Shown: positions 26,700 to 36,265, numbered from the stretch's first letter. The stretch: DNA of 64,000 nucleotides from Acanthacorydalis orientalis (GCA_034766995.1 CM068318.1:2682501-2746500), one strand, 5' to 3'. Numbers and translations: made by a program. Notes: generated by a model not told the origin, from the letters alone.

Positions 26700-26709
<10 letters not shown>

Positions 26710-26747
<38 letters not shown>
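26710..26747. repeat. (AT)n microsatellite
   Basis: AT array. The sequence just before it, TTATAGGTTGACCAATAAAT, resembles a mariner end, but nothing else supports an element. Confidence 0.85.
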
Positions 26748-26750
<3 letters not shown>

Positions 26751-27115
26751 TGCATGTATGTAACATGACACTTTATATGTGTCCGATGAAAATATTACAA
26801 GTATTTCGTATAAAAAATGTTTTCCGCACATCCATTTTCAGTCGGCCACGTATTCGTTACGGCCGGAACTTCCACGATAATCAATTACGAACATTTTACT
26901 AGCTCTTATTTCATTCTTTGACCTCATTAATAATTTTCGATTTTTTTTAGACATATAATATAGGCGCGTTCCTATTCACTCTGGCGTCTCTATCAAAAAA
27001 AGAGCATTGAAAACATCATCACTCGAATGGCGTTTTATTAAAAAACGACCGAGTCACGGCAAATGAGGTTTTTCTTATTACTCTGATGAATGAAAATGAA
27101 TAAACATACACTGTC

Positions 27116-27117
<2 letters not shown>

Positions 27118-27154
<37 letters not shown>
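27118..27154. repeat. (AT)n microsatellite
   Basis: AT array of about 36 bp with flanking TATGTAT. Confidence 0.9.
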
Positions 27155-27157
<3 letters not shown>

Positions 27158-27614
27158 TGGGACATAACAATCGATGACATGTATAAAAACTATAAGAAAT
27201 GATAAACCGATTCGAACGAATATTCGTATGCGAAACACAAACCAGTTCCAGTTTATCATTCTTTTTACTTGATATTTAGTTTATCATGTCAGCAGAAGTA
27301 AGTCTACAAAAGTTACACTGCGTACAGAGAGTGAAAAATCGAAAACAATTTCGACGTTGTATAGAGTTTTCAATATTATATTACGATGTAGTCTTTCGGT
27401 CGTCTTTCATATCTTTTTTTCCTCGAGATTAGAGAAGTTCTGTAAGTGCTACTGTGATTCATTCCGTATAGACGTACGTTCATTCGTACAAATGATCAGT
27501 GATGAAGATGTTGTTTTATGCTTCTCATGTCCGGCGATACAGATAATATCCGTCATAGCAGATTATAATTGTTGAGAACAGATATGATTTATTGGGTCGG
27601 ATCTGATGAAAACG

Positions 27615-27902
27615 GAAATGTAAATTATGATTTTTAAACATGTACTGTGCTTATTCGCACAGACGAATTCTTTTTTAACCTCAACGGTCCACAAGAACGA
27701 TTAACAATCAATCGTTGAAGTTTTTTAATCAGAAAAAATGGTCTTCTCGGTCGCTGGAAAAGAATTAGTTTCGCAAATGAATTGTTTTTTCCCTACCACA
27801 AACCATAAAAATGTTCAGTAAATCATTATCGATCAATTTGGATTGTTCCTTGTGAGCATTTCGACAGCTATTCCATCATCTTCAAATATTTTTATCTGCT
27901 TA
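27615..27902 (+). repeat. Segmental direct repeat, copy 1 (ends in F1 left arm)
   Basis: Collinear with 28934-29222: CGATTAACAATCAATCGTTG, then TTTTTTAATCAGAAAAAATG, then AATCATTATCGATCAATTTG, GATTGTTCCTTGTGAGCATT and TCGACAGCTATTCCATCATC recur in order. The last 130 bp is an F1 left arm. Spacing between copies is about 1.32 kb. Confidence 0.75.
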
Positions 27903-28065
27903 AACGATCTGTGAATAATGCCGCCTCCATATAAATGCATACAAGTAATAATCAAAAATATCAATTATCATTTATTGAATGTTTTCCATCAGAAAACAAT
28001 TTGTGGTTAGTCGCATGAGAGGAAAATTCATTCATAAATATGAATTTGGCTACTTTTGTCAACTT
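27775..28065. repeat. F1 palindromic element
   Basis: The left arm (ACCACAAACCATAAAAATGT, GATCAATTTGGATTGTTCCT, CCATCATCTTCAAATA) and right arm (CATACAAGTAATAATCAAAA, CATTTATTGAATGTTTTCC, CAGAAAACAATTTGTGGTTA, AATTCATTCATAAATATGAA) mirror each other around about 27910. It ends near TTTGTCAACTTTAC, similar to the CAGTGTCAAC end at 51495. Confidence 0.65.
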
Positions 28066-28529
28066 TACGATTTTATAACAATCAACCTTAAAATGTGTTT
28101 CATAATCAACGATTGAACATTTCTGAGCAGATTTTTTGCGAAGCGGATGAAAAATTCATTTATACAAGTACTGCAGAAAATGTTAGGAAAAATAATACGT
28201 ACTCCTCGAAAATTGTCTAGTTATATTTCAATGTATATTTTAAAAATAATCAGTAATTATAATAATAGTAAAACACAAATAATATAATCAATCACGAACA
28301 GTTTATTGTTGAATAATATAAAATAACTAACTAAAATTAACACTGTACCAGTTTAAACGGATAGATCAATCTCTCTATCAAGTAAAGCAAATTCGAGAGA
28401 CAATAAGTTCAGGATTTTGTCATTTTCAATATCTTTACACGACCACCTTCCTAAAAATTATGCACACTTTTATAAATAAAGAACTGAAAATACATCAGGT
28501 ATTATAAACTATTTATATTTTAAATATCG

Positions 28530-28531
<2 letters not shown>

Positions 28532-28577
<46 letters not shown>
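28532..28577. repeat. (AT)n microsatellite
   Basis: AT array immediately left of an F1 copy. Confidence 0.95.
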
Positions 28578-28580
<3 letters not shown>

Positions 28581-28589
28581 CTTTGAATA

Positions 28590-28925
28590 TTTTCAATCTG
28601 TTATTTTTATAAACTAATTTTTCACTCACTCGACAAACAACAAAAAGATTGATCAAAAACGTACAATAAATGATTATTGATCATTTCTGATTGCTGTTTA
28701 TTCGATTTCGAAACGAAGTCATCATCCTCAATGAGCTGAAATACAGAAATATCTAAAATATAACAGTTTTTCTATACCTCATTGCTCTAAGGATGATGAA
28801 AATCCACACTAAAAACCAAAAAATCAACTAATATTCAATTATTAAACATTTTTGTTCAATTTTTTTACGGTTTGTGAAGCGGATTGAAAAATACATTTTT
28901 AGAAATAAATGTAACCGCACTGTAT
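28590..28925. repeat. F1 palindromic element, near complete
   Basis: Left arm: ACTAATTTTTCACTCACTCG, ATAAATGATTATTGATCATT, GTCATCATCCTCAATGAGCT. Centre near 28757: TACAGAAATATCTAAAATAT. Right arm: GGATGATGAAAATCCACACT, ATTCAATTATTAAACATTTT, ACGGTTTGTGAAGCGGATTG, AAAAATACATTTTTAGAAAT. The arms are imperfect inverted copies over about 160 bp each. No coding capacity. Confidence 0.7.
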
Positions 28926-28933
28926 TCTTCATT

Positions 28934-29222
28934 TTTTTACATTTTTGAACATGTATCGTGTCTACTTTCATCAATGAATTCTTTTTTTAATCTCAGACAC
29001 AACAGCAATGATTAACAATCCATTATTGAAATTTTTTACTCGGAAAAATAGTATTTTCGGATAATGAAAATATCATTTATGGAACGAAATCACTGTTTCA
29101 CAATCGATTCTTTTTTCCCCGACCACATAGACCTTGAAATCGTTCAGTAAATCATTATTGATCAATTTTGATTGTTCCATGTGAGCATTTCGATAGCTAT
29201 TCCAGCATCTTCAAATACTTTC
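28934..29222 (+). repeat. Segmental direct repeat, copy 2
   Basis: Partner of 27615-27902. It contains GATTAACAATCCATTATTGA, TTTTTTACTCGGAAAAATAG, AATCATTATTGATCAATTTT and ATTTCGATAGCTATTCCAGC. Confidence 0.75.
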
Positions 29223-29564
29223 ATGTACTTTAATGACAATATCACCGGTATAGAAATGAATACAGAAAATAAATCAGTATCAAAAGAACTACTAATGATA
29301 GATATTTCCGATTTATAATACTATCCAACTACAATATCGTTCAAACACTAAAATATTAAAACGTTATCGAAAACGTATTAAATATTCAAAACGTTTAATC
29401 AGTTTAAAACGAACAAAATCGTTAATTAAACATTCCTGCGTTCAATAATACTATTATGTTACTATAAATAAAATATTCACAATTAAACAATCAGTTTACG
29501 AACATAAATCGTTGATTGTACAACTACAACTGTTACTAATCTCAAAATATATCTACTTTTCATT

Positions 29565-29940
29565 CACAAATCGATTCTATTCGCTCTACACCATAAAAAC
29601 ACATTTTCTGATCGAAAATGTAAACATTTTTGATTTAAAAAAATATGTATTTAGAGTAAAAAAGTGAATATTCAGATATAAATCTGAAAATTCTCTATAA
29701 AAAAATCTTTTCAGTCGCTGTTTAAACACTTTCTAACCGATTTCATCATCTTCAAAGCACCAAAGCGCGGATAAAACTCAAGTACAGAGATCTTTCTATA
29801 TCTTAACACTCTGACAATGAAGACATTGCTATCGAAATCCGTATAAGCAACAGTCAAAAAAGTCAATGATCATATATTAAACGTTTTTGTGCGATGAACA
29901 AAGAATTCATTTGTGAAAGTGAATTTAGCCACAATGGCAG
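29565..29940. repeat. F1 palindromic element adjoining a gene 3' end
   Basis: The left arm begins TTCATTCACAAATCGATTCT. The centre near 29790 is GTACAGAGATCTTTCTATAT. The right arm is TGACAATGAAGACATTGCTA, TCCGTATAAGCAACAGTCAA, CAAAGAATTCATTTGTGAAA, ending TTTAGCCACAATGGCAG. It lies about 50 bp beyond the stop codon of the minus-strand secreted-protein gene, so it may be in its 3' UTR. Confidence 0.65.
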
Positions 29941-29991
29941 ACATGTGTTTATGATTTCTAAATTCAACTCACTAATAAACCTCATTAGAAT

Positions 29992-30198
29992 TTATGAAAT
30001 AATCGCGAATCTTTCTTCTGAACAACATAAACAGTTTAATGAATAAAAATCAACGTAGTTATTCATATATTTACCTGACATGCAAGTTAAATTACGTGGT
30101 ATAATAAAACCAGAACAACTCTCATACTGTGGACACTCGTTTGCTGTTACAACGACAATAAAGCACAAAAGCATCGCAAATAATATCCATCGAGACAT
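29992..30198 (-). CDS. Small secreted cysteine-containing protein (paralogue of 33735-34240)
   Basis: A 68-residue frame from an ATG at 30198. An upstream GTG extension is not needed. Residues 1-20 are a classic signal peptide (MSRW then a hydrophobic run ILFAMLLCFIVVVT). The mature part starts near NECPQYESCSGF, then IIPRNLTCMSGKY. The pattern CPxYE-C-x-G-x-I-x-PRN-xx-C-xx-GK is shared with the plus-strand gene at 33735, with about 13 of 24 positions identical. At the position where that gene has its intron, this one has CAG-GTAAAT, which could be a splice donor. Read through, the frame keeps the shared GK and continues to a CLCC motif and a stop at 29992. It may be intronless, or spliced with an unfound second exon. 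Likely secreted; function unknown. Confidence 0.55.
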   Translation of the reverse strand: MSRWILFAMLLCFIVVVTANECPQYESCSGFIIPRNLTCMSGKYMNNYVDFYSLNCLCCSEERFAIIS

Positions 30199-30371
30199 GA
30201 TTGGAAATGTATTTATAAGCACTAAAATAAAATAAAAAAAATTTACAACACTTTTAAATAAAATATTGTGTGGAAATCGTACTCTGAAGAGGATCGTTCA
30301 ATAGTTTGACTCTTTCAATATAAAAATTATAACTATATATATATATATATATATAAACGTATAGTGCAGTA

Positions 30372-31463
30372 GTGATTCAATTAAATGCTTCCACATGAAA
30401 GTATTAAGAAACAATGCAAAAATTTAAAAAAAAAATGTTATTTTTATTTAACATTTTAGTTCAATTGAATATTTAAATCAATAGAACTAAAATACTAAAT
30501 AAGAATAATATGATTTTTTTTAATTTTTGCATTGCTTCTTAATACTTCCATACGAAATTATTTAAAAACAAAGCAGAAAATAAAAAATCATGCATTTTCA
30601 TTAAGTATTTTAGTATTGAATTGAACTAAAATACTAAATAAAAACAGAAAGATTTTTTTATTTTTTGCTTTGTTTTCTTAATAATTTCATGTGAAAGTAT
30701 TAAATAGCAATGCAAAAATTTAAAAAAAATGTAATTTTTATTTAGAATATTAGTTCCACTGCATTTTACTATTCAATTCAACTAAAATACTAAATAAAAG
30801 TAGCATTAATAATTATTTTTTACTTTGTTTTTTAATACTTCCACATGAAAGTATTAAAAAGCAATTCAAACATTTAAAAATCATGTGATTCTTATTAAGT
30901 ATTTTAGTTCCATTGTATTTTAGTACTGAATTCAACTAAAATACTAAATAAAAATAGCATGGTTTTTATTTTTTGCTTTGTTTTTTAATACTTCCACATG
31001 AAAGTGATAAAAAGCAATGCAAAAATTAAAAAAAAATGTTATTTTTATTAAGTATTTTAGTTCCATTGTATTTTAGTATTGAATTCAACTACTAAAAAAA
31101 TGCATGATTTTTTATTTTTTAATACTTTCATGTGAAAGTTTTAAAACAATGCAAAAATTTTAAAAAAATGTCATTTTTATGTAGAATATTAGTTCCACTG
31201 TATTTTACTTTAAATTCGACTAAAATACTAAATAAAAGTAGCATGATTAATTATTTTTTGCTTTGCTTTTTAATACTTTCATCTGGAAATATTAAAAAAC
31301 AATACAAAAATTATAAAAAACATGTTATTTTTATTTAGAATTCTGGTCCCATTGTATTTTAGTATTGAATTGAACTAAAATACCAAATAAAAAATAGCAT
31401 GACTTTTTAATTTTTACTTTGACTTTAATACTTTGTTTAATGTGGAAGCCTTTAATTGAAACA

Positions 31464-31465
<2 letters not shown>
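30372..31465. repeat. F3 palindromic element expanded into a seven-unit tandem array
   Basis: One pair of outer ends (GTGATTCAATTAAATGCTTC at left; GGTGTTTCAATTAAAGGCTT in reverse complement at right) encloses about seven head-to-tail units of 135-165 bp. Unit junctions fall at the CTTCCACATGAAAG or TTTCATGTGAAAG motif near 30555, 30690, 30845, 30988, 31127 and 31277. Each unit is itself a palindrome: AGTATTAAAAAGCAATGCAA, ATGTTATTTTTATTTAG, centre TTTTAGTATTGAATTGAACT, then the mirror ACTAAAATACTAAATAAAAA and TTTTTAATACTTTC. Ordinary F3 copies have one unit. (AT)n follows flush at 31467. Confidence 0.85.

Positions 31466-31516
<51 letters not shown>
31466..31516. repeat. (AT)n microsatellite
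   Basis: AT array flush with the right end of the F3 array. A shorter AT tract (30335-30354) lies near its left end. Confidence 0.95.
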
Positions 31517-31521
<5 letters not shown>

Positions 31522-32003
31522 ATACCTGTCTATTGTCCCGAATTCGAACTGAGAATACGATTCTTATCGGTCAATTTTCAGTTTTTATATACAATTCCAA
31601 TCAGTAGTGATAGTTAATTACGTGCTGTGCACGTTACAAACGTGCCACTGAGCGTTTCAATATTTATCAGGGAGAAAAACGATCGTGAAAGCATTCGGGT
31701 CGACTGTTTATCGCCGACGAAAGACTCGTAGAACCAAATCTACCGGAACAATAACACTAATATTTTCAATAAATATTATATTATCAGTGTTTCACGAAAT
31801 CTAAGATATACTCTTCGACATATTTCAACTGTACGAATAAGCAGAGAGAAGAGAGCGTTCGTGTTTGTTTGTATACGACTTGTGTACAGTTGACATAAAT
31901 ATTTTTATTGTGCACACATTCCTTTTTCAAAGCATGTATATCCATTATAATCCAATGTTTTTCTCAAAAGTCACTACTAGTCAAATTTGCGATAAAAGAT
32001 ATA

Positions 32004-32800
32004 CGAGGGTAGTTTGATAAGTTTGGTAGATTTCTGTGATGTGGTGCCGCCAATCATTTGGTGACATCACAGCTATCGAGTATCACCTTTAAAGCTAAAT
32101 TTCAACCAGAAGCGACGCGTTGTTGCTCTACAGATGTTTGAAGCGAGCACTGTAGGCGTTGCCGCAAAAATGGAAAAAACGTGCAGGCCTTTCGGTGTCG
32201 ATTAGTCACTGTTGATGAAACATGGATCCAACATTACACACCTGAGTCGAAGCAACAGTCGAAGCAGTAGACAACGATTGGTGAAAATGTGCCGAAGAAG
32301 GCGAAGATCGTTTTGTCGGGTGAGAAGATGATTGCCACTGTTTTTGGTGATTCTGGAAGAATCATCCTGATCGACTACTTAACGAAGAGAAAAACGATAA
32401 CAGGAGCCTATTATACATCATTATTGAACCGTTTGAAAGAAGATCTGAGACTAAAACGGCCAAGATTGGCGAATACAAAAGTACTCTTTCACCAGGACAA
32501 AGCGCCGTCCTACAAATCGACCGTCTCAATGGCAAAATTGCACGAATTAGATTTCGAATCGATTCCTCATCCACTCTATTCACTGACTTGGCCACGTGCG
32601 ACATCTTCCCCTTTCCAAATTTGAAAATTTGGTTCGGTTGTAAGAAATTCTAGTCGAACGAGCATGCCATCGCCACTCCAGATTCACTGGACCAAGTGTA
32701 TAACCCTTAATGAAGACTAATTGAGAAACAAACCCGATTTTTCCCAAAAAAAAAAAACTGTTTAACTTACTTTTTAACTATACTTATCAAACGGCCCACG
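32004..32800 (+). mobile_element. Internally deleted mariner with intact ends (797 bp)
   Basis: The 5' end CGAGGGTAGTTTGATAAGT and 3' end (reverse complement) CGTGGGCCGTTTGATAAGT are inverted repeats with three mismatches in 19. TA lies outside both (32002-32003 and 32801-32802), the expected target duplication. About 0.5 kb is missing compared with a 1.3-kb mariner, and the missing part corresponds to the transposase DNA-binding domain. Because both ends are present it could once have been mobilised in trans. Confidence 0.88.
32194..32671 (+). pseudogene. Mariner transposase catalytic-domain pseudogene
   Basis: The frame starts abruptly at RCRLVTVDETWIQHYTPES (first Asp 32214-32216), the N-terminal DNA-binding region having been deleted. 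A TAG at 32268-32270 replaces the Trp codon expected after SKQQSKQ. The frame then stays open through GENVPKKAKIVLSGEKMIA, ILIDYLTKRKTITGAYY and VLFHQDKAPSY (second Asp 32496-32498). A one-base deletion near 32578-32582 shifts the frame before DLATCDIFPFPNLKIWFG (third Asp 32600-32602). Corrected for that loss, the last two Asp are 34 residues apart (DD34D). It is a third mariner lineage. Confidence 0.9.
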
Positions 32801-32899
32801 TATTTGAAAGTATAGTGAGAACAGTCAATGAATAAATAAACAATAATTATTATCATTGGTTTGTGAACAATAATCGACATACTGTACGAAAAATAACGT

Positions 32900-33240
32900 T
32901 AATAACATTTTATGTACGTTCAGCTTCCCCGTATAATACAATTCAGATATTCGATATAACAGCATTTCTCTCTTCCAAAATTACAATGTGCTTAAAGAGT
33001 CAATATTTATTCTCGATGGATACGATATAAAGGCATAGCGATGGTATAAAGAGATTTACTTAACCATAAATATGTTATCTTCATTTCTGTACGCACGCCA
33101 ATCTGTTTACATCGAAATGATGTCGGTAACAAAACAAGAATAACGATTTAACACGGGATTTAAATGCGTGCGAAAGTGTTTTTAAACATATTTTTTTACA
33201 ATTCTGTGACCGTGGTCAACTGAAACAGTGCCATGTAAAT
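32900..33240. other. Non-coding stretch, nothing assigned
   Basis: No repeat match, open frame with domain, or RNA gene was recognised. Confidence 0.35.
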
Positions 33241-33318
33241 GGAGGTTTTTCTGCATTCTTCAACTGCATTGTTAAACCGAAACTGTGCAATGCGAGTAAC
33301 GTACAAATCGAGGGTTAG

Positions 33319-33324
<6 letters not shown>

Positions 33325-33412
<88 letters not shown>

Positions 33413-33457
33413 ATATGTATATATGTATATATGTATATATATATATATATATATATT
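33325..33457. repeat. (AT)n plus 10-bp GTATATAT-type minisatellite
   Basis: AT array of about 75 bp followed by four to five repeats of GTATATAT at 10-bp spacing, then AT again. Confidence 0.95.
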
Positions 33458-33734
33458 TGTTTAAATGTACATTTAAATAAAACATGAAGTTATTCGATAA
33501 ATGTGTAAAATACAATCAGCACGTCCGACAAAATCGTTACACATTCCAGCGATGAAAACTGAAATATATATAAATAACGTCAGTTATTTTACTTAGTAAT
33601 CATTTTCGTTACACTTTTCCATAGAACAAGACTTATACGTAAGTACTGTTACTCTCCGTTTTGAATTTTGACACTTTGAAATATTCATTAAAGGGATCAA
33701 AGTGAAAGACTGGTTTTTTAGAATTTCCAAGAAA

Positions 33735-34240
33735 ATGGTCAATTGGAAAACAAGTCTTCTCTGTTTATTCGTTGTCATGTCAGCTAGTGTTTATGCACAT
33801 CACGAGGAAGAAGATTATTGCGACGACGAAGAACATAATCACGAACCGCAGTGTCCAAATTATGAACATCTTAGGGTGTGCGAAGGCGTAATCAATCCGA
33901 GAAACATGCAATGCTGCCCAGGTGTGTTGAATTTTTTTTTTCACTAATTTTCATAAATTACATTATTTACACTATTATGGTTTGGCTTTACGGATAAATA
34001 CGTTTTCACGAATGGATTTGTCGACTGTAAACCATAGAGCTGTCTTTATTAAAACTCGTTAATTGACTTCTGTCGAGTATTTCATAATTATCAAAGCGGA
34101 ATCATAGAATTTGTTTGTGAATGTGAATTAAATTAGACTTTTTTTTAGGTAAATGGGTTTGTACGAACGAAGATACTAAAAAAGAAGTAACCTTGATTAA
34201 CATAGACTTCGACGTATTAAACAAACAATATGACGTTTAA
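33735..34240 (+). CDS. Two-exon small secreted protein with acidic-His N-terminus
   Basis: Exons 33735-33921 and 34149-34240 give a 92-residue protein. The intron (227 bp) has donor CCAG-GTGTGT and acceptor TTTTTTTAG-GT, phase 1, so the join codon is Gly. Start is the ATG at 33735; the GTG further upstream is ignored. Residues 1-21 form a signal peptide (MVNWKTSLLCLFVVMSASVY). An acidic, histidine-rich segment (AHHEEEDYCDDEEHNHEP) follows and might bind metal, which is inference. Then come CPNYEHLRVCEGVINPRN, MQCCPGKWVC and a polar tail ending in LNKQYDV. Six cysteines lie in the mature part. AATAAA at 34280-34285 could be the poly(A) signal. It is paralogous to the minus-strand gene 3.5 kb away. 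Function is not recognised. Confidence 0.7.
33922..34148 (+). other. Intron of the 33735-34240 gene
   Basis: GT...AG intron of 227 bp with a T-rich tract before the acceptor. Retaining it would give a short tail (VLNFFFH) and a stop at 33947, so splicing is needed to complete the cysteine pattern. Confidence 0.65.
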
Positions 34241-34279
34241 TTTGTTTGAAATATTTATTTTACTGTACCAAAAATTATA

Positions 34280-34285
34280 AATAAA
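34280..34285 (+). terminator. Candidate polyadenylation signal
   Basis: AATAAA 40 bp after the stop codon of the two-exon secreted-protein gene, followed by A- and T-rich sequence. Confidence 0.4.
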
Positions 34286-34372
34286 TATTTTTTTAAAAAA
34301 AAATTTCTGTATTTTTGTTAATAAGTGTGTTTGATATTTTTTATTAAATAAATGTTACCCTCTCTCTATTAA

Positions 34373-34513
34373 CCTCTTCTACTACAATTTATTTGCAGGA
34401 AATATTGTCCAGGTATACACTTTCAACATTCATGACGAGTGCAACTCGTCATTACCTACTCTGGCATAGAAATCTCATGACGAGCTGGGGACTCGTCATT
34501 TCAGTAGAACGGG
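34373..34513. mobile_element. 141-bp piggyBac-type MITE
   Basis: Flanked by TTAA at 34369-34372 and 34514-34517. The ends CCTCTTCTAC and (reverse complement) CCCGTTCTAC match at 8 of 10 positions. Inside are four copies of the 9-mer ACTCGTCAT or its complement (34432-34440, 34444-34452, 34477-34485 with one change, 34491-34499), arranged as two small palindromes. The same 9-mer is subterminal in the piggyBac-like element at 44443, so this is probably a non-autonomous derivative of that family. No coding capacity. Confidence 0.75.
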
Positions 34514-34517
34514 TTAA

Positions 34518-34935
34518 TAAAAATCAGTCCTGTTGTAGCCAAATGATTTTTATATGTGTTCTAATGCGATGATGGAGATCGTGTGGTCTCTGTTCTGATT
34601 GGTTGATATCAGTACATGATCAGTGTTCTATTCCACGGTGTACAATAAAAGCGGGTATACGATTTCAATATAAAACTGATAAGAAATTTATTCCAAAATA
34701 ATGTTTTTACTGAATCTTGAAAACAAAAAAATTGTAACACATTTTGAACATTGTATTTTGTTATGTTAATTTTTATAAACTTTTTCAATAATCATTCGAA
34801 GACTTCCATTTTACACGGATTATTTGTGTGTACAGTTTGTTAATTCCTGTTATTTGTTAGGGGAGAGTAAGCGTTAACGAGCGGGAGCTAAGTCCCTCGG
34901 AGGTTGGCGAGCGGAGTAATCAGGGGACAACGCAC
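34518..34935 (+). repeat. Degenerate direct repeat A flanking the long hairpin
   Basis: Shares with 35630-35950, in order, AATAAAAAT-GTCCT, GTTCTGATTGG(T/C)TGAT, and TTGTAACACAT, then a G/A-rich segment with GAGCGGGAGCTAAG. The match is patchy. GATTGG is an inverted CCAAT box, so a promoter-like origin is possible but unproven. Confidence 0.3.
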
Positions 34936-35083
34936 CATAGTTTTAATAAAAAATCAATTATATTTTCGTTCATAATTTCATTTTTCTCTGTTAATCAATT
35001 ATCGAATATATTTGTATGAATAGTTCTTAATATTTCGTTAAATATTATAATTTAGTTGTACAAGTATTCATAGAACTAAATTA

Positions 35084-35342
35084 TCAGTCAGTTCATTTGT
35101 ACATGTATTTGACGGTTATAATAATTAATTAATTTAATGACAATGTAGTCGAATGTAGAATTTCATCTTGGATCTGTTTTATCCGCACTGATTAGAAATG
35201 AGTTCGGATAATATAGATCCGAACTCATTTCTAATCAGTGCGGAAAAAACAGATCCAAGATGAAATCCTACATTTGACTGCAATGCCATTAAATTAATTA
35301 ATTATTATAACCGTCAAATACATGTACAAATGAACTGACTGA
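35084..35342. repeat. Long near-perfect hairpin (126-bp arms, 7-bp loop)
   Basis: Arm 35084-35209 is the reverse complement of 35217-35342 with six mismatches in 126 positions (about 95% identity) and no gaps. The loop is AATATAG (35210-35216). The outer arm starts TCAGTCAGTTCATTTGTACA and the inner arm ends AAATGAGTTCGGAT. There is no microsatellite or coding frame in the arms. It could be a foldback MITE or the source of a hairpin RNA; sequence alone does not decide. No clear target-site duplication is seen. Confidence 0.92.
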
Positions 35343-35576
35343 AACCTTATACAAAAGATATTTACCGAATGCCAAAGTATCATTATTTGTGTATTGTTTA
35401 AGTGACTATTATTGTTTTTAAATTTTCGATCGCTCTTTTTTTTAAAAAAAAGTTGGCAGATCATCTGTCTCTGTATGTCTATATTTCATGTCAGTGATGT
35501 ATCGAACATCATTTAACTTCTGCTGTTATTGATACATTTGCGAATTCGTATGAGTACTGTTTTCAGTATTCACATT

Positions 35577-35579
<3 letters not shown>

Positions 35580-35626
<47 letters not shown>
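35580..35626. repeat. (AT)n microsatellite
   Basis: AT array after TATATACATATATA. Confidence 0.95.
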
Positions 35627-35627
<1 letters not shown>

Positions 35628-35629
35628 CT

Positions 35630-35950
35630 ATAAATAAAAATTGGTCCTCTTCCGTGACTTTTATTCGTGTTCTGATTGGCTGATCGATAGCGTGATTTGT
35701 TTTCTGATTGATAATTTAAAATAAACAATAAAAATATTTGTTCCTAAATAAAAAAACAGTGTTGTAACACATCTCGGCAATAGAGGTTTAAAGGGGGAAA
35801 AATAAATTAACACTTGAAGAGCGTAACAAACGTCGTTTATTTCAAGCAAAAAAATATCGTGGAAAAATAAAAATTAATACAGATAAAGTCGAAACTAGCG
35901 AGGGGCGACGAAGGCCAACCCGGAAGTTAATGAGCAGAGCTATATATATA
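35630..35950 (+). repeat. Degenerate direct repeat B flanking the long hairpin
   Basis: Second member of the pair described at 34518-34935 (GTGTTCTGATTGGCTGAT, GTTGTAACACATCTC, GGCCAACCCGGAAGTTAATG). Weak similarity only. Confidence 0.3.
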
Positions 35951-35954
35951 TATC

Positions 35955-36059
35955 TTGGAAACCTGTGGAAAAGAGAGGCACTGAATCGAACAAAATGGAA
36001 AATCATGGAAGAGGCCTTTATCCAGCAGTGGATTAACAGAGGCTGAAGATGATGATGAT

Positions 36060-36061
<2 letters not shown>
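35955..36061 (+). mobile_element. Non-LTR retrotransposon (LINE) 3' end, plus strand
   Basis: Reads LGNLWKREALNRTKWKIMEE then AFIQQWINRG-stop, the typical C-terminal end of a LINE reverse-transcriptase ORF2, followed by a short 3' UTR and a GATGATGATGATGAG tail. Only about 105 bp remain, as expected for extreme 5' truncation. It faces an inverted copy of the same tail across an (AT)n array. Confidence 0.7.

Positions 36062-36107
<46 letters not shown>
36062..36107. repeat. (AT)n microsatellite between inverted LINE tails
   Basis: AT array whose two borders are the (ATG)n and (CAT)n tails of the opposing LINE fragments. Confidence 0.95.
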
Positions 36108-36108
<1 letters not shown>

Positions 36109-36265
36109 TCATCATCATCAGCCTCTCTCAATCCACTGCTAAATGAAGGCCTCTTTTTTTCATGGTTTTCCATTTTGTATGGTTGAATGCCTCTTTTTTC
36201 CACTGATTTTCAATAAAATTTTCAATTTCTTTATACCACCTGTTCATTGAACTATTTCTTGATCT
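36108..36265 (-). mobile_element. Non-LTR retrotransposon (LINE) 3' end, minus strand
   Basis: On the minus strand it reads RSRNSSMNRWYKEIENFIEN, then QWKKEAFNHTKWKTMKK, and after a frameshift the AVD-stop equivalent of the QQW end, then GCTGATGATGATGATG. It is the same LINE family as 35955-36061 and somewhat longer. The pair forms an imperfect inverted repeat of about 110 bp. Confidence 0.65.

Noticed and set aside
26685..26705. TTATAGGTTGACCAATAAAT next to an (AT)n array as a mariner end
   Set aside because: It has no transposase fragment or second end, and the match is too short.
29750..29992. Second exon for the minus-strand secreted-protein gene
   Set aside because: Candidate acceptors downstream of the CAG-GTAAAT site (for example near 29980 on the minus strand) lead to immediate stops and no conserved residues, so no second exon is proposed.
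33561..33590. TATATAAATA plus TCAGTT as core promoter of the plus-strand secreted-protein gene
   Set aside because: The TATA-like box and initiator-like site are only about 13 bp apart, too close for a normal pair, and TATA words are everywhere in this sequence.
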